Source: Chloracidobacterium sp. (GTDB lineage: Bacteria > Acidobacteriota > Blastocatellia > Pyrinomonadales > Pyrinomonadaceae). From it: a stretch of 64,000 bases of DNA. Positions 27,201-36,000 of the stretch are shown here, piece by piece. Under the pieces are notes generated by a model. The model was not told the DNA's origin. It searched no databases and saw only the letters and a list, made by a program, of their open reading frames with translations. Position 1 is the stretch's first letter; each line of letters begins with the position of its first letter. A program made the translations under genes and the position numbers. The stretch spans positions 1,860,001 to 1,924,000 of the forward strand of contig JADKKB010000007.1 of assembly GCA_016720705.1 (NCBI GenBank), written 5' to 3'.

Positions 27201-27415
27201 ATCACGACATCGCGGTCGACGTTGCTGAATGAGCTTTGTGAACGGTAACGCCGGAGCACCTCATCGGCAGCCGTGCTAGTGTCGAGCCGTATCGAGTAAT
27301 TTTCAAATACAGGACGTATTTCGGGATGATCGCCGGCGGCAACGCCGGGCGAACGTAATTGATACAGGCAAAAGCCTGCTATCGAAAGACACGCGAAAAC
27401 AAGTACATTTCTCAC
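24287..27415 (-). CDS. secreted M36 (fungalysin-like) metalloprotease with FG-GAP/VCBS repeats
   Basis: 1042 residues from a GTG start; upstream GAGGA in the minus strand supports it. A signal peptide or N-terminal anchor (MRNVLVFACLSIAGFCLYQL) is followed by an FTP/propeptide-like region, and a catalytic domain with HEFTH at 527-531 and GEGWSDFF around 552-559 (third zinc ligand Glu). From about residue 755 to the end come roughly six FG-GAP/VCBS-type repeats of the form DFDGDGKADIAIFRP / WYIQRSS, probably a Ca2+-binding beta-propeller. It likely degrades extracellular protein. It stands alone, convergent with the HD-GYP gene and co-directional with the LysR gene. Confidence 0.92.
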   Translation of the reverse strand: MRNVLVFACLSIAGFCLYQLRSPGVAAGDHPEIRPVFENYSIRLDTSTAADEVLRRYRSQSSFSNVDRDVVIERMAAAEHRLRQSVSGVVVEYGDELHTPEIIGTSAISKGVLAKSTGSNGRERTLRTFIYANKGLFGVTEKQIVDLTLEVGQSARASGISIVDLQQSIGGVPVFQGTMRAAFDRGNKLVRVINYLAPGPFDVRDDFGAPERAVAAAARNVGIEIAKDSLRRSRLDGKNVIFQHSSFADVISAEKFYFPIERGVIRPAWCVLLWLDTAAYYVVVDAADQELLWRKNITESQTQASTYSVYGSLTAMTRAADSPAPGTPSCPSPNPCPQPAMIARTPFTLIGNEPPYTFNNNGWVADGENRTIGNAAEAGIDRDGTQGVDNNGWAFSDAGRNFVFAYDPAPGLTPPGQSPLPTGTQPYPPTPFQQGSATNAFYLANRWHDETYLLGFNESSRNFQTDNFGRGGISNDSLSVEIQDGTGSNSANFSTPADGIRPRAQFFVWTSSTPARDGALDAQIVLHEFTHGLSNRLIGNATGLTGNMARGMGEGWSDFFALALLSEPTDDTFGTYAVGCYSSYQIIPGFDSNCYYGLRRFPVARRGSVGPNGLPHNPLTFRYLNSDCNTLIGTTTSNPPPNSAFPRGPIGTTTCDQVNNFGEVWTVALWEVRASLIDALGPAEGNRRALQYITDGMKLSPLNPTVLQMRDAILVAAQAANPSDVRHVWRGFAMRGMGVLASIQDVGSGNNNTVVTESFDLPVGPRPLADFDGDGRSDVSVFRPSDGNWYIQRSTAGFIAANFGLAGDRPVPADFDGDGKADIAIFRPTADAAAADFYVLRSSNFAVSYISWGSPGDLPAIGDFDGDGKADPAIFRPADHRFYVLQSSNGVVLVSRPSPNDVPVSGDFDFDGKADFATFGEGRWNWSRSSDGHLSGVMDFWGSAGDNPAAGDYDGDGKLDLAIFRPSDGVWYIKKSSGGNDFVPFGIASDIPSPGDFDGDGRTDIAVYRNGVWYILRSSSGILITQFGLANDLPLTAAGPPQ

Positions 27416-27533
27416 AAGTGCGCCGTCCTCTGATCCGATATACTCGACCGTTTATGGCAACATTATGTTCGACATCGCTCGAAAAGACAACAAAAATAAT
27501 TTTCGGCGATGCGCGCGTGCCTTTCTGCGGTGA

Positions 27534-28418
27534 TTAGTTTCGTCCCAAAAGCTCGACAAACTTTTTGGCGGCGATCGACAACTTTCGGTCGCTGCGGTAA
27601 ATGACGCCGACCGAGCGGACCCAGTATTTTTCGGCGAGATCGATGACCGCGAGCCTGCCCGATGCTGATGCACCGGAGACGGTCGGCTCGGGGACGATCG
27701 CCAGCCCAAAGCCTACTTCGACCGCACGTTTGATCGTCTCGATATTGTCAAATTCGGCGACCTTGACCACCTCGACGCCGTGATCCTTGAGGATCTTGTC
27801 GGTAGCCTTGCGGGTCGGGATATCTCTCTCAAAAACCACGAATTCACGCCCGTTCAAATCCGAGACCTTGACCGTCTTTTTCGAGACGAGCTTGTGGTCG
27901 GGCGGGGCGATCAGGACGAGTCGGCTGTCTGCCATTTCGACTATCGAGATGCCGCGTTTCGGTTCGGGGTAGGCGATGATGCCGAGTTCGACTGAGCCGC
28001 TGAGCACGTCGCGGACGATGCGTGTCGTTCTGGAGTACTCAAGGTCGATCTTGGCCGCCGGAAACTTGGTCATAAATTCGCGGACCTTCGGCGGCAGTTC
28101 GTGCAGGCCGACGCTGTAAACAGTTGCGACCTTAACGGTACCGCCGATCTTGCCGATCACGCCCCGGAGCGATTCGTGCAATTGGTCATAACTGCCAAGC
28201 ACCTTTTTGGACTCGCGGTAGAATACCTCGCCCGCCGCCGTGAGTTTGACGTCGCGGCGACCGCGAACGCGCTCGATCAGGCGCCGCTTGAATTTATCCT
28301 CGAGTGAGCGTATTTGCTGGCTCACTGCCGACTGTGTGATGAAGTTGCGTTCTGCGGCCAACGAAAAACTCTCGAGGTCGACCAGATCGCAAAAGACCTT
28401 AAATGTTTCGATATGCAT
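27534..28418 (-). CDS. LysR-family transcriptional regulator
   Basis: 294 residues: N-terminal winged HTH (FSLAAERNFITQSAVSQQIRSLE) and LysR substrate-binding domain (from about 90, TVKVATVYSVGLHELP). Length and layout are standard. It is divergent from sdhC with 179 bp between the starts, the usual LysR arrangement, so it is a candidate regulator of the sdh operon and of itself. The sequence resembles the CysB/CbbR-like part of the family but the effector cannot be read. No truncation. Confidence 0.93.
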   Translation of the reverse strand: MHIETFKVFCDLVDLESFSLAAERNFITQSAVSQQIRSLEDKFKRRLIERVRGRRDVKLTAAGEVFYRESKKVLGSYDQLHESLRGVIGKIGGTVKVATVYSVGLHELPPKVREFMTKFPAAKIDLEYSRTTRIVRDVLSGSVELGIIAYPEPKRGISIVEMADSRLVLIAPPDHKLVSKKTVKVSDLNGREFVVFERDIPTRKATDKILKDHGVEVVKVAEFDNIETIKRAVEVGFGLAIVPEPTVSGASASGRLAVIDLAEKYWVRSVGVIYRSDRKLSIAAKKFVELLGRN

Positions 28419-28524
28419 AACTATTGCAGACCCTTATATATTAGTATCACTTATCAATCTGTGCTATCAATTTCATTTTAACTTATCTGCACTCTGCCGT
28501 ATGATAAAAAGAATCGTGTTTACG

Positions 28525-28553
28525 TTGCTCAAACGGCAATTTAGAATTAGAAT
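28525..28553 (+). promoter_or_regulatory. candidate sdh promoter
   Basis: TTGCTC (28525-28530), a 17-bp spacer and TAGAAT (28548-28553), 44 bp upstream of the sdhC start. The spacing is ideal and the hexamers are near consensus. It lies in the LysR/sdh divergent region. Confidence 0.5.
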
Positions 28554-28597
28554 TTTCACAAATCTATTTAAGGTATTCGCGCGAATTGGACTATTAG

Positions 28598-29314
28598 ATG
28601 GCGATCAAATTTTCGAACACATTCTTACTTCGCAAGTTGCACCAGATCACGGGGATCGTGCCGCTCGGGATCTTTTTCTTCGTGCATATGTTCACGAATT
28701 CAAAGGCGATGAACGGAGCGGCCAATTTTGATAAGGCGGTCAAGGAGATACACGATATCCCTTACCTGCTGTTGATCGAGATCTTCGGCATCTTTGTGCC
28801 GCTGTTGTTTCACTCGATCTACGGCGTGCTGATTTCGTCCGAGGCTAAGCCGAACGTGCTCAGTTACGGTTATGCCCGCAATTGGTTTTACCTGCTGCAG
28901 CGTGTGACGGGCATGTTTCTGTTCGTGTTCATCCTTTTTCACCTGCTCAATCTGCGATTTGGCCTGATACCCGGACTGACGGAAGTCGCAGTCGCCGGCA
29001 ACGCAGACAAGGCGTACGCGATCGTCGCGAGTGATTTTCAGAAAACGTGGGTACTGATCGTTTACATTCTCGGTATCATCGCGACCTCGTGGCATCTGGC
29101 ATACGGATTTTTCCTTTTCTCGGTAGATTGGGGATTGGTGATGGGTGAAAAGGCACAAAAGATGACGATCGCCGCCTGTGTGGCCCTCGCGGCACTGCTG
29201 TCGGTGGTCGGTATCAACGCGGCATTTGCATTCCGAAGCCCGTGCGGACTGATGCCCAAGGTGTTATGCGAAGCACCGGCAAAGGCGGGCCCGACCGGGC
29301 CGACAAAGTTTTAA
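28598..29314 (+). CDS. sdhC: succinate dehydrogenase cytochrome b subunit (b558 type)
   Basis: 238 residues, five predicted TM helices. Membrane anchor of succinate:quinone oxidoreductase carrying heme b. Candidate heme-ligand histidines are in RKLHQITG, FFVHMFT, LLFHSIYG, ILFHLLNLR and SWHLAYG, the pattern of single-subunit b558 anchors (Bacillus/Bacteroidetes type). There is no sdhD, as expected for this type. It begins the sdhCAB operon, 33 bp upstream of sdhA. The C-terminus has an unusual Pro/Ala/Gly tail after a Cys-containing segment. Confidence 0.95.
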   Translation: MAIKFSNTFLLRKLHQITGIVPLGIFFFVHMFTNSKAMNGAANFDKAVKEIHDIPYLLLIEIFGIFVPLLFHSIYGVLISSEAKPNVLSYGYARNWFYLLQRVTGMFLFVFILFHLLNLRFGLIPGLTEVAVAGNADKAYAIVASDFQKTWVLIVYILGIIATSWHLAYGFFLFSVDWGLVMGEKAQKMTIAACVALAALLSVVGINAAFAFRSPCGLMPKVLCEAPAKAGPTGPTKF

Positions 29315-29347
29315 CGAGACGTTTTACTAAGGGTTAGATTTACTAAT

Positions 29348-31141
29348 ATGGCATCCAGCGGATTAAAAATTGCGATCGTCGGCGGCGGGCTTGCGGGCCT
29401 CGCGGCGGCGATGAAGATAGCCGAGGCCGGCCACGAGGTCGATATGATCTCGGTCGTTCCGGTCAAGCGTTCACACTCGGTCTGTGCCCAGGGCGGCATC
29501 AACGGAGCGGTCAATACCAAGGGCGAAGGCGATTCGCCGGCCAAGCACCTCGACGACACCGTCTATGGCGGCGACTTTTTGGCTAATCAACCGCCCGTCC
29601 AGCGGATGACGGATATGGCTCCGGCGATCATCAATCTGTTTGACCGTATGGGCGTGCCGTTCTCGCGTACGAAAGAGGGTTTGATGGATTTTCGCCGGTT
29701 TGGAGGCACGCTCCATCACCGGACGGCATTTGCCGGAGCGTCGACCGGCCAACAGTTGCTGTACGCTCTCGACGAGCAGGTCCGCAGGTATGAAGTCGGC
29801 GGCAGCGTGCATAAATACGAGGGCTGGGAGATGCTCTCGCTCGTGCTTGACGACCATCAGGTATGCCGCGGTCTGATCGCGATGAATCTGCAAACGCTTG
29901 AATTAAAGACGTTTGCGGCGGATGCCGTGATAATGGCGACGGGCGGGCCCGGAATGGTCTTTGGCAAATCGACCAATTCGCAGACCTGTACGGGAAGTGC
30001 GGTTGCCGCCTGTTACCAGCAGGGTGCCAAGTACGCTAACGGCGAATTTATCCAAGTACACCCGACATCGATCCCCGGCGAAGACAAACTCCGCCTAATG
30101 AGCGAATCGGCCCGCGGCGAAGGCGGCCGCGTGTGGGTGCCGCGTGACCCGATGGATGCCCGCAAGCCTAAGGACATCCCCGAGAGCGAACGTCTCTACT
30201 TTCTCGAAGAGAAATATCCGGCATACGGCAATCTCGTTCCGCGTGACATTGCTACCCGAGAGATCTTTCAGGTCTGTCTGGAGGGCAAAGGCGTGGGCGG
30301 CGAGAATCAGGTCTATCTCGATCTCACGCACATTCCGGCCGACACTTTGACCGAAAAGCTCGGAGCCATTCTCGAAATTTATGAGATGTTCGTCGGCGAC
30401 GATCCGCGTTACGTGCCGATGCGAATTTTCCCGGGCGTTCATTATTCGATGGGCGGCCTGTGGGTCGATTTTGAACAGCGGACAAATATACCCGGATTGT
30501 TTGCGGCCGGCGAATGCGACTACTCCATCCACGGTGCTAACCGCTTGGGTGCCAACTCTCTGTTATCTTGCGTTTACGGCGGATTCGTAGCGGCACCGGC
30601 CGCAATGGAGTACGGCAAGAACGTCGAGCGCGGTGCGACCGAGAGCAATGGCATTCACGCCGATGAACTGAAACGCCAACAGGAGATCAACGATTCGATC
30701 ATCAAGAGTGAGGGCGGCGAAAATCAGTACAAACTGCACGAGGAACTAGGCAAGGTGATGACCGATAATGTCACCGTCGTCCGCTACAACGACCGTCTGC
30801 AGGCAACCGATGACAAGATCCGCGAACTGCAGGAGCGTTACAAAAAGATCTCGATCAACGATTCGAATCTATGGGCGACGCAGGCCGTGCCGCACGCCCG
30901 GCAGCTCGCAAATATGTTTGAGCTCGCACGCGTCATAACGCTCGGAGCGCTCAACCGAAATGAATCACGCGGGGCACATTACAAGCCCGATTTTCCAGAG
31001 CGTGACGACGAGAACTTTATGAAGACGACCATCGCCGAATACTCGGCCGAGGCTCCGGTCCTGAGCTACGAGGCGATCGACATATCGCTGATCGAACCGC
31101 GAAAGCGAGACTATTCGTCGGGTAAGAAGGCAAAGGCCTAA
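29348..31141 (+). CDS. sdhA: succinate dehydrogenase flavoprotein subunit
   Basis: 597 residues; oxidises succinate to fumarate with covalently bound FAD, on the cytoplasmic face of the membrane. FAD-binding IVGGGLAGLAAAMKIAEAG at the N-terminus, the FAD-attachment region RSHSVCAQGGINGA, the HHRTAFAG capping motif, HPTSIPG, and ARGEGGRVWVP. The tail NESRGAHYKPDFPERDDENF is also family-typical. Full length. The next sdh gene is not adjacent: an MNT/HEPN pair sits between this gene and sdhB. Confidence 0.97.
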   Translation: MASSGLKIAIVGGGLAGLAAAMKIAEAGHEVDMISVVPVKRSHSVCAQGGINGAVNTKGEGDSPAKHLDDTVYGGDFLANQPPVQRMTDMAPAIINLFDRMGVPFSRTKEGLMDFRRFGGTLHHRTAFAGASTGQQLLYALDEQVRRYEVGGSVHKYEGWEMLSLVLDDHQVCRGLIAMNLQTLELKTFAADAVIMATGGPGMVFGKSTNSQTCTGSAVAACYQQGAKYANGEFIQVHPTSIPGEDKLRLMSESARGEGGRVWVPRDPMDARKPKDIPESERLYFLEEKYPAYGNLVPRDIATREIFQVCLEGKGVGGENQVYLDLTHIPADTLTEKLGAILEIYEMFVGDDPRYVPMRIFPGVHYSMGGLWVDFEQRTNIPGLFAAGECDYSIHGANRLGANSLLSCVYGGFVAAPAAMEYGKNVERGATESNGIHADELKRQQEINDSIIKSEGGENQYKLHEELGKVMTDNVTVVRYNDRLQATDDKIRELQERYKKISINDSNLWATQAVPHARQLANMFELARVITLGALNRNESRGAHYKPDFPERDDENFMKTTIAEYSAEAPVLSYEAIDISLIEPRKRDYSSGKKAKA

Positions 31142-31180
31142 TCGAACGAGCAAAACCATTGCGAGTTAGAGATCAAAATA

Positions 31181-31477
31181 ATGTTCGAGATCGAAAAATT
31201 TCGTGATAGGGTCCAACTGATCTGCCGCGAGTTGCGGTTGCAGCGGTTGGAACTAGTCGGCTCTGCCGCCCGAAGTGATTTTTCCGAGCAGAGTGATATT
31301 GATGTTCTCGTGAGCTTTTCGGGTGATGACCGGTTGTTCGATCGTTATTTCGAATTGAAAGAGCGGCTTGAAAAGGTATTTGAACGCCCCGTCGATGTGA
31401 TCGAGGAGCGAGCTGTAAAAAACCCGTTTTTTAAGAAGACGATCGAACGAGATCGCGTGACGCTCTATGGAACGTGA
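31181..31477 (+). CDS. mntA: MNT nucleotidyltransferase antitoxin
   Basis: 98 residues. Minimal nucleotidyltransferase fold with the motif LVGSAARSDFSEQSDIDVLV: the GSxxR..SDxD active-site pattern is complete. In characterised HEPN/MNT modules the MNT protein AMPylates the HEPN toxin and so neutralises it. Here the 3' end overlaps the hepT start by 11 nt, the usual tight coupling. It begins 39 nt after the sdhA stop, without a clear SD, on the sense strand of the operon. Confidence 0.92.
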   Translation: MFEIEKFRDRVQLICRELRLQRLELVGSAARSDFSEQSDIDVLVSFSGDDRLFDRYFELKERLEKVFERPVDVIEERAVKNPFFKKTIERDRVTLYGT

Positions 31478-31802
31478 CGTCAACACCTATCTATTCGATG
31501 TGGTTGAAAACTGCAAGCTGATCGTCGGATTTGTACGCGGACTGGATTATGCGGCTTATGAAGATGACGAACTTGTTAAGTCGGCCGTTGAACGCCGTTT
31601 TATCAATATCGGTGAAGCATTGAATCGGCTAAAGCAGACCGACCCCGAACTGTTTGGAAAAATTTCGGATGCGCATCGGATCGTAGGATTTAGAAATGTG
31701 TTGGTTCACGGTTACGAATCTATTTCTGACCGCCTCGTATGGGGAATCATCGAAGAGAACTTGCACGAGCTCAAAGTGTCTTGCGAAAAGTTGTTGAATT
31801 GA
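31467..31802 (+). CDS. hepT: HEPN-domain (DUF86) toxin
   Basis: 111 residues. The C-terminal half carries the HEPN RNase signature RNVLVHGY (R-x4-H) in HRIVGFRNVLVHGYESI. Members of this DUF86/HepT group cleave RNA (including tRNA) unless modified by the MNT partner. The start overlaps mntA; the stop is 7 bp before the sdhB ATG. No frameshift, so the pair looks intact and would be co-transcribed with succinate dehydrogenase. Confidence 0.92.
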   Translation: MERDVNTYLFDVVENCKLIVGFVRGLDYAAYEDDELVKSAVERRFINIGEALNRLKQTDPELFGKISDAHRIVGFRNVLVHGYESISDRLVWGIIEENLHELKVSCEKLLN

Positions 31803-31809
31803 ATTGTTT

Positions 31810-32610
31810 ATGACCACAAACGCACACGTAGAAAAGAAACGCCTCGATAACCCGCCCGCGACGATCAAATTCAAGATCCAGCGGCGTGAAAAAGAAGGGG
31901 CAGAGTCGCACTGGGAAACGTTTGAGATACCGTATCGGCGTAATCTCAACGTCATCTCGGCGCTGATGGACATTCGCAAAAATCCGGTCACGATCGACGG
32001 CAAAGCGACCACGCCGCCGGTGTGGGATATGAGCTGTCTCGAGCAGGTTTGCGGCATCTGTACGATGGTGATCGACGGACGTGTCCGGCAGTCGTGCTCG
32101 GCGTTGATCGACGATCTGCTGCTGGCGTCCAGCAGCGATACGGTCAGCCTTGCGCCGATGTCAAAGTTCCCCAACGTTCGCGACCTCAAGGTCGATCGGA
32201 CAAAGATGTTCGAGCATCTGAAAAAGGTCGAGGCCTGGATCGAACTCGATGGATCATACGACCTCGGGCCCGGTCCCGCGATATCTAATGAGACGGCACA
32301 AGAGCGATATGCGCTATCGCGATGTATGACCTGCGGTTGCTGCCTCGAGGCGTGTCCGCAGTATGGCGATGACCAATACATCGGACCGCAAGCGATCGCT
32401 CAGGCGCGCCTTTTCAATATGCATCCGGTCGGTAAAACGACGATGGACGATCGCCTCAACGGACTTTTAGAAGAAGACGGCATCGCTAACTGCGGCAACG
32501 CACAAAACTGCGTGCAGGTATGTCCGATGTCGCTGCCGCTACCCAGGGCGATCTACGAGACCAACCGTGATATTACGGTCAATGCACTATTCGGTTGGCT
32601 AAAAAAATAG
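31810..32610 (+). CDS. sdhB: succinate dehydrogenase iron-sulfur subunit
   Basis: 266 residues from ATG 31810 (a TTG two codons upstream is less likely). Transfers electrons from FAD to quinone through three Fe-S clusters. Cysteine sets: CLEQVCGICTM plus SCSAL for [2Fe-2S]; CMTCGCCLEACP and NCGNAQNCVQVCP for the [4Fe-4S] and [3Fe-4S] clusters. Complete. It is separated from sdhA by the TA pair, and followed by a strong terminator. Confidence 0.96.
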   Translation: MTTNAHVEKKRLDNPPATIKFKIQRREKEGAESHWETFEIPYRRNLNVISALMDIRKNPVTIDGKATTPPVWDMSCLEQVCGICTMVIDGRVRQSCSALIDDLLLASSSDTVSLAPMSKFPNVRDLKVDRTKMFEHLKKVEAWIELDGSYDLGPGPAISNETAQERYALSRCMTCGCCLEACPQYGDDQYIGPQAIAQARLFNMHPVGKTTMDDRLNGLLEEDGIANCGNAQNCVQVCPMSLPLPRAIYETNRDITVNALFGWLKK

Positions 32611-32638
32611 AATTTCGCCCGACCGTGTGGTCAGAAAA

Positions 32639-32670
32639 GAGCGGCCCGAAACGGTCGTTCTTTTTCTTTT
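32639..32670 (+). terminator. terminator of the sdh operon
   Basis: Hairpin GAGCGGCC / GGTCGTTC (8 pairs including two G-U) around CGAAAC, then TTTTTCTTTT. It starts 29 bp after the sdhB stop. An AAAAGA tract in front makes it potentially bidirectional. Confidence 0.8.
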
Positions 32671-32836
32671 ACCCAACGGATTACCATTCGGCGGACAATG
32701 CCGCATTATCTATTTGTGGTGGCTCGTCGCCGTCTGCGCACAAGATATAAGCACAACAACGAAAATAGTGACTGCGAGATAGGCTGTCGAGCCGTGCATA
32801 TCTCGTTCCGCTTTTTATTTTTCGGAATTTTCCCTG

Positions 32837-33031
32837 TATAATTCGTAAGTTTGTTGGATCACCGCGAAAGGGCAACCTGTTGCCGTAAGCGCGAATCATA
32901 GATTGAGTAAATTCCGACATTGAAATGCCGGTTTTGTTCGGTTGCAGTTTTTAATTGAGCAAAGCAAATACGGCATATCAGGAGCTGTTTTAGGCTCCAA
33001 AATTTGCACTCATAAAGGATACATCGGTTTT
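32837..33031 (+). promoter_or_regulatory. candidate bamA promoter -10 and structured 5' leader
   Basis: A consensus TATAAT (32837-32842) lies 190 bp upstream of bamA; no good -35 (TTTATT at 17 bp). Downstream the leader holds CGCG...CGCG (32863-32866 with 32890-32893) enclosing GGCAA-CCTG-TTGCC, and GGAGC-N8-GCTCC at 32981-32998. I cannot match this to a known riboswitch. The remaining 150 bp between the sdh terminator and TATAAT show nothing identifiable. Confidence 0.4.
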
Positions 33032-36000
33032 ATGCATAATCTTCGCGTAATCGGGCTAGTAATATTGGCTTTGGCGGCCTTTGCGTTGCCCGCCATTGCC
33101 GGCTCGGGCGACCCTGCAGGCAAGTCGGCAGAAAAGAAAGCGGCAGTGCAGCAGGTGGTCGAATCAGTAGATATTCAGGGGAACCGGCGGCTTCGCGACG
33201 AAGACCTGCTTTACTACATCAAGACCCGTCCGGGCGACGTCTATGACCCGGCAGGCCTCGAACGCGACCTCAAAGAACTGCTCTCGCTCAACTTTTTTGA
33301 CAAGACGGCAACCCGCGTTTTGACCGAAGAAGGCGTTCGCGGCGGCGTCAATGTAATTTTTGAGGTTCGTGAGTTGGCCATCATCCGCGACCTGCAGTTT
33401 AAGGGCAGCAAGGCGATCCAGGAATCGGACATTCTTAAGGAATTTCGCGAAAAACGCGTCGGCATCTCGAAAGAGGCGGTCTATGACCCGGTCAAGGCAC
33501 GCAATGCAACACGCATCTTGCGTGAGATGCTTGCGTCCAAGGGGTTTCCGAATGCCAAGGTCACGGTACAGGAAGACGAGGTTTCGGCCACGTCGATCGC
33601 GGTCACCTTTAACATCGAACAGGGCAATCGTTCACGTATCATCAATATCCAATTTGACGGCAACGAGAAATTTAAGGACAGCGAACTCCGAAATGCTCTG
33701 ACGCTCGTCAAGCAAACCGGTATCATCACTCGATTCAAGGGCCAGGACATTCTCGATCTTAGAAAACTCCAGTACGATCTGCAGAAGAACGTGCGGGCTT
33801 ATATGTTCTCGAAGGGCTATTTTCAGGCCCGCATCGGTGAACCTGAGGTGGTCGGACTCGGCTACAAACGCACCGGACTGCCGCTCATCAAGAATTTGCC
33901 GATCCCGGTCCTGACCTCAATGGACGACACGCTGAAGATCATCGTACCGGTCACTGAGGGTCGTATTTTCCGCGTCGGCGAACTCAAGGTCGAGGGCAAC
34001 TCGATCTTTTCGGAACAACAGATCCTCGGCTATGTCGGGCTCAAGAAAGGCGAGATCGCGGACGGCAAACGGTTGCAGGACGCGGTTTACGAGGACCTCA
34101 AAAAGGTTTACGGCGGCCAGGGCTTTGTCCAGTACAACGCCGAATTTGAGCCGGATTTCAAAGATAATCCGACCAACCCCAACGAGGGCATCGTCGATAT
34201 TACGATCTCGATCGACGAAGGCAAACAGTTCAGCTTGAGAAGGCTCGAGTTTACGGGCAACACCTTTACCCGCGACCGCGTGATGCGACGCGAGTTTCTG
34301 ATCAACGAAGGCGATATCTATAACCAGAATTACCTCGAGATCTCGGTCGCACGTCTTAATCAGACGCAGTATTTCGACCCGATCGACAAGGAACAGGATG
34401 TCGAGATCCGCACTGACGAAGAGAACGGCAACGTCGATCTGATCGTCAAGGTCAAGGAAAAAGGTCGTCAACAGATATCGTTTAACGGCGGCGTTTCGGG
34501 TATCGGCGGTTCGTTCTTCGGGTTAGAGTACTCGACTAATAACCTTGCCGGCCGTGGCGAAGTTTTGTCATTCAACGTCGGTTACGGTAATCGCCAGCAG
34601 ACGCTACAGATGACCTTTCAGCAGCCGTATTTCCGCAACAGGCCGATCTCAGTCGGTTTGTCGGTATTTGCGAGCCGCTACAAGTTTTTTGGCGAAGGCA
34701 CGTACCTGACGCAAAATCAGGATCTGCTCAACGAGTTGTACAATCCGTACGGCCAGGTCGTGACCGACTCGGCCAATCTGTTTACGCAGAGCACATACGG
34801 CGTTACGCTCTTTGCGACGGCTCCGCTGTCAGAGCTTTTCTTAAAGAAGCGTAGGTTTACACAGTTTACGCGAGTTGGCCTCAACTATCAGCTTTCGGCG
34901 ACAACCATTGCTGACCCCGCGGTAAATAGCGGCAACGATCCCGGGTCGATCATTCCGGTCATTTATCGTCAGCCCAATATTCTTACAAGCCGCATTACCG
35001 GTACCTTCGCTTACGATTCGCGTCAACCTGCCAAGAATGGCATCGACACGCTTGCCGGCAGCCAGTTGTCGCTTTCGATCGGATTTGCGGGTCTCGGCGG
35101 CGATGTCCGAACGTATCAGCCGAGCATAAGCTACTCTAAGTTTATCCCGATGCGTAACAAGAAGAAGCCGAATCCGGATGTCTTCGCGTTTCGCATAATG
35201 GCCGGCACGATCGGCACCTGGGCTCTCAGCGACAAGGTAAAGAACGCAAACTCGATCGCATTTGTCGGCGGAGTTCCGGCTTACGAGAGATTTTTCCTCG
35301 GTAGTGAGAATGACATTCGCGGGTACAACTCGCGATCCATCGGCCCCGTCGCACCGTTTGACACCTATGTGACAACCCGCAATGTCGTGCTGGCAAACAA
35401 TGCCTTTGGTACGGCGGATACGAATCATCTGATCGATCCGAGGACGCGTGACGAGTTGGTCACTATCGGCCAACTAACCGGAGCAGCGGGCAACAATCCG
35501 GCACTGTACAGCCGCAATTTCCGCTTTATCGGCGGCGACACACAGATGCTTGCGAACGTCGAATACCGCATTCCGATCTTCGGCCCGGCGACGCTCGCCC
35601 TGTTTGCCGACATCGGTTCGGTATTTAATCTTCGTAATGCCGGTACACAGCAGATCAACAGCGAATTTCTCGAAGACGAGAAACTGCTCGGCGGCGGACG
35701 CCTGACGGCACTCGGGCTGATCAACACGCCCGTGCTCGAGCAAAGTTTCGGCAGCCTTTTGTACTACCGCGGTCGCGTGATGACACGGACCGACTTTGTC
35801 AATGAGTTTTGCCGTGGCAATCGATTTGCTTGCCCGACGAGTCTTTCGCCTCAGGTCCAGCAGTTATATCTACGCGGCGATGTGCAGCAAAATTCGTTGC
35901 TCAAGGTAGGCGACAGTGCGTTTTCGAAACTGAAAGATTTTAAGGCAAGCGTCGGAGCTGAACTCCGCGTGCAAGTGCCGATCGTCAACGTCCCTTTCCG

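Noticed and set aside
32863..32893. c-di-GMP (GEMM) riboswitch before bamA
   Set aside because: GAAAGGGCAACC is superficially similar, but the second conserved block and stem layout of GEMM do not fit.
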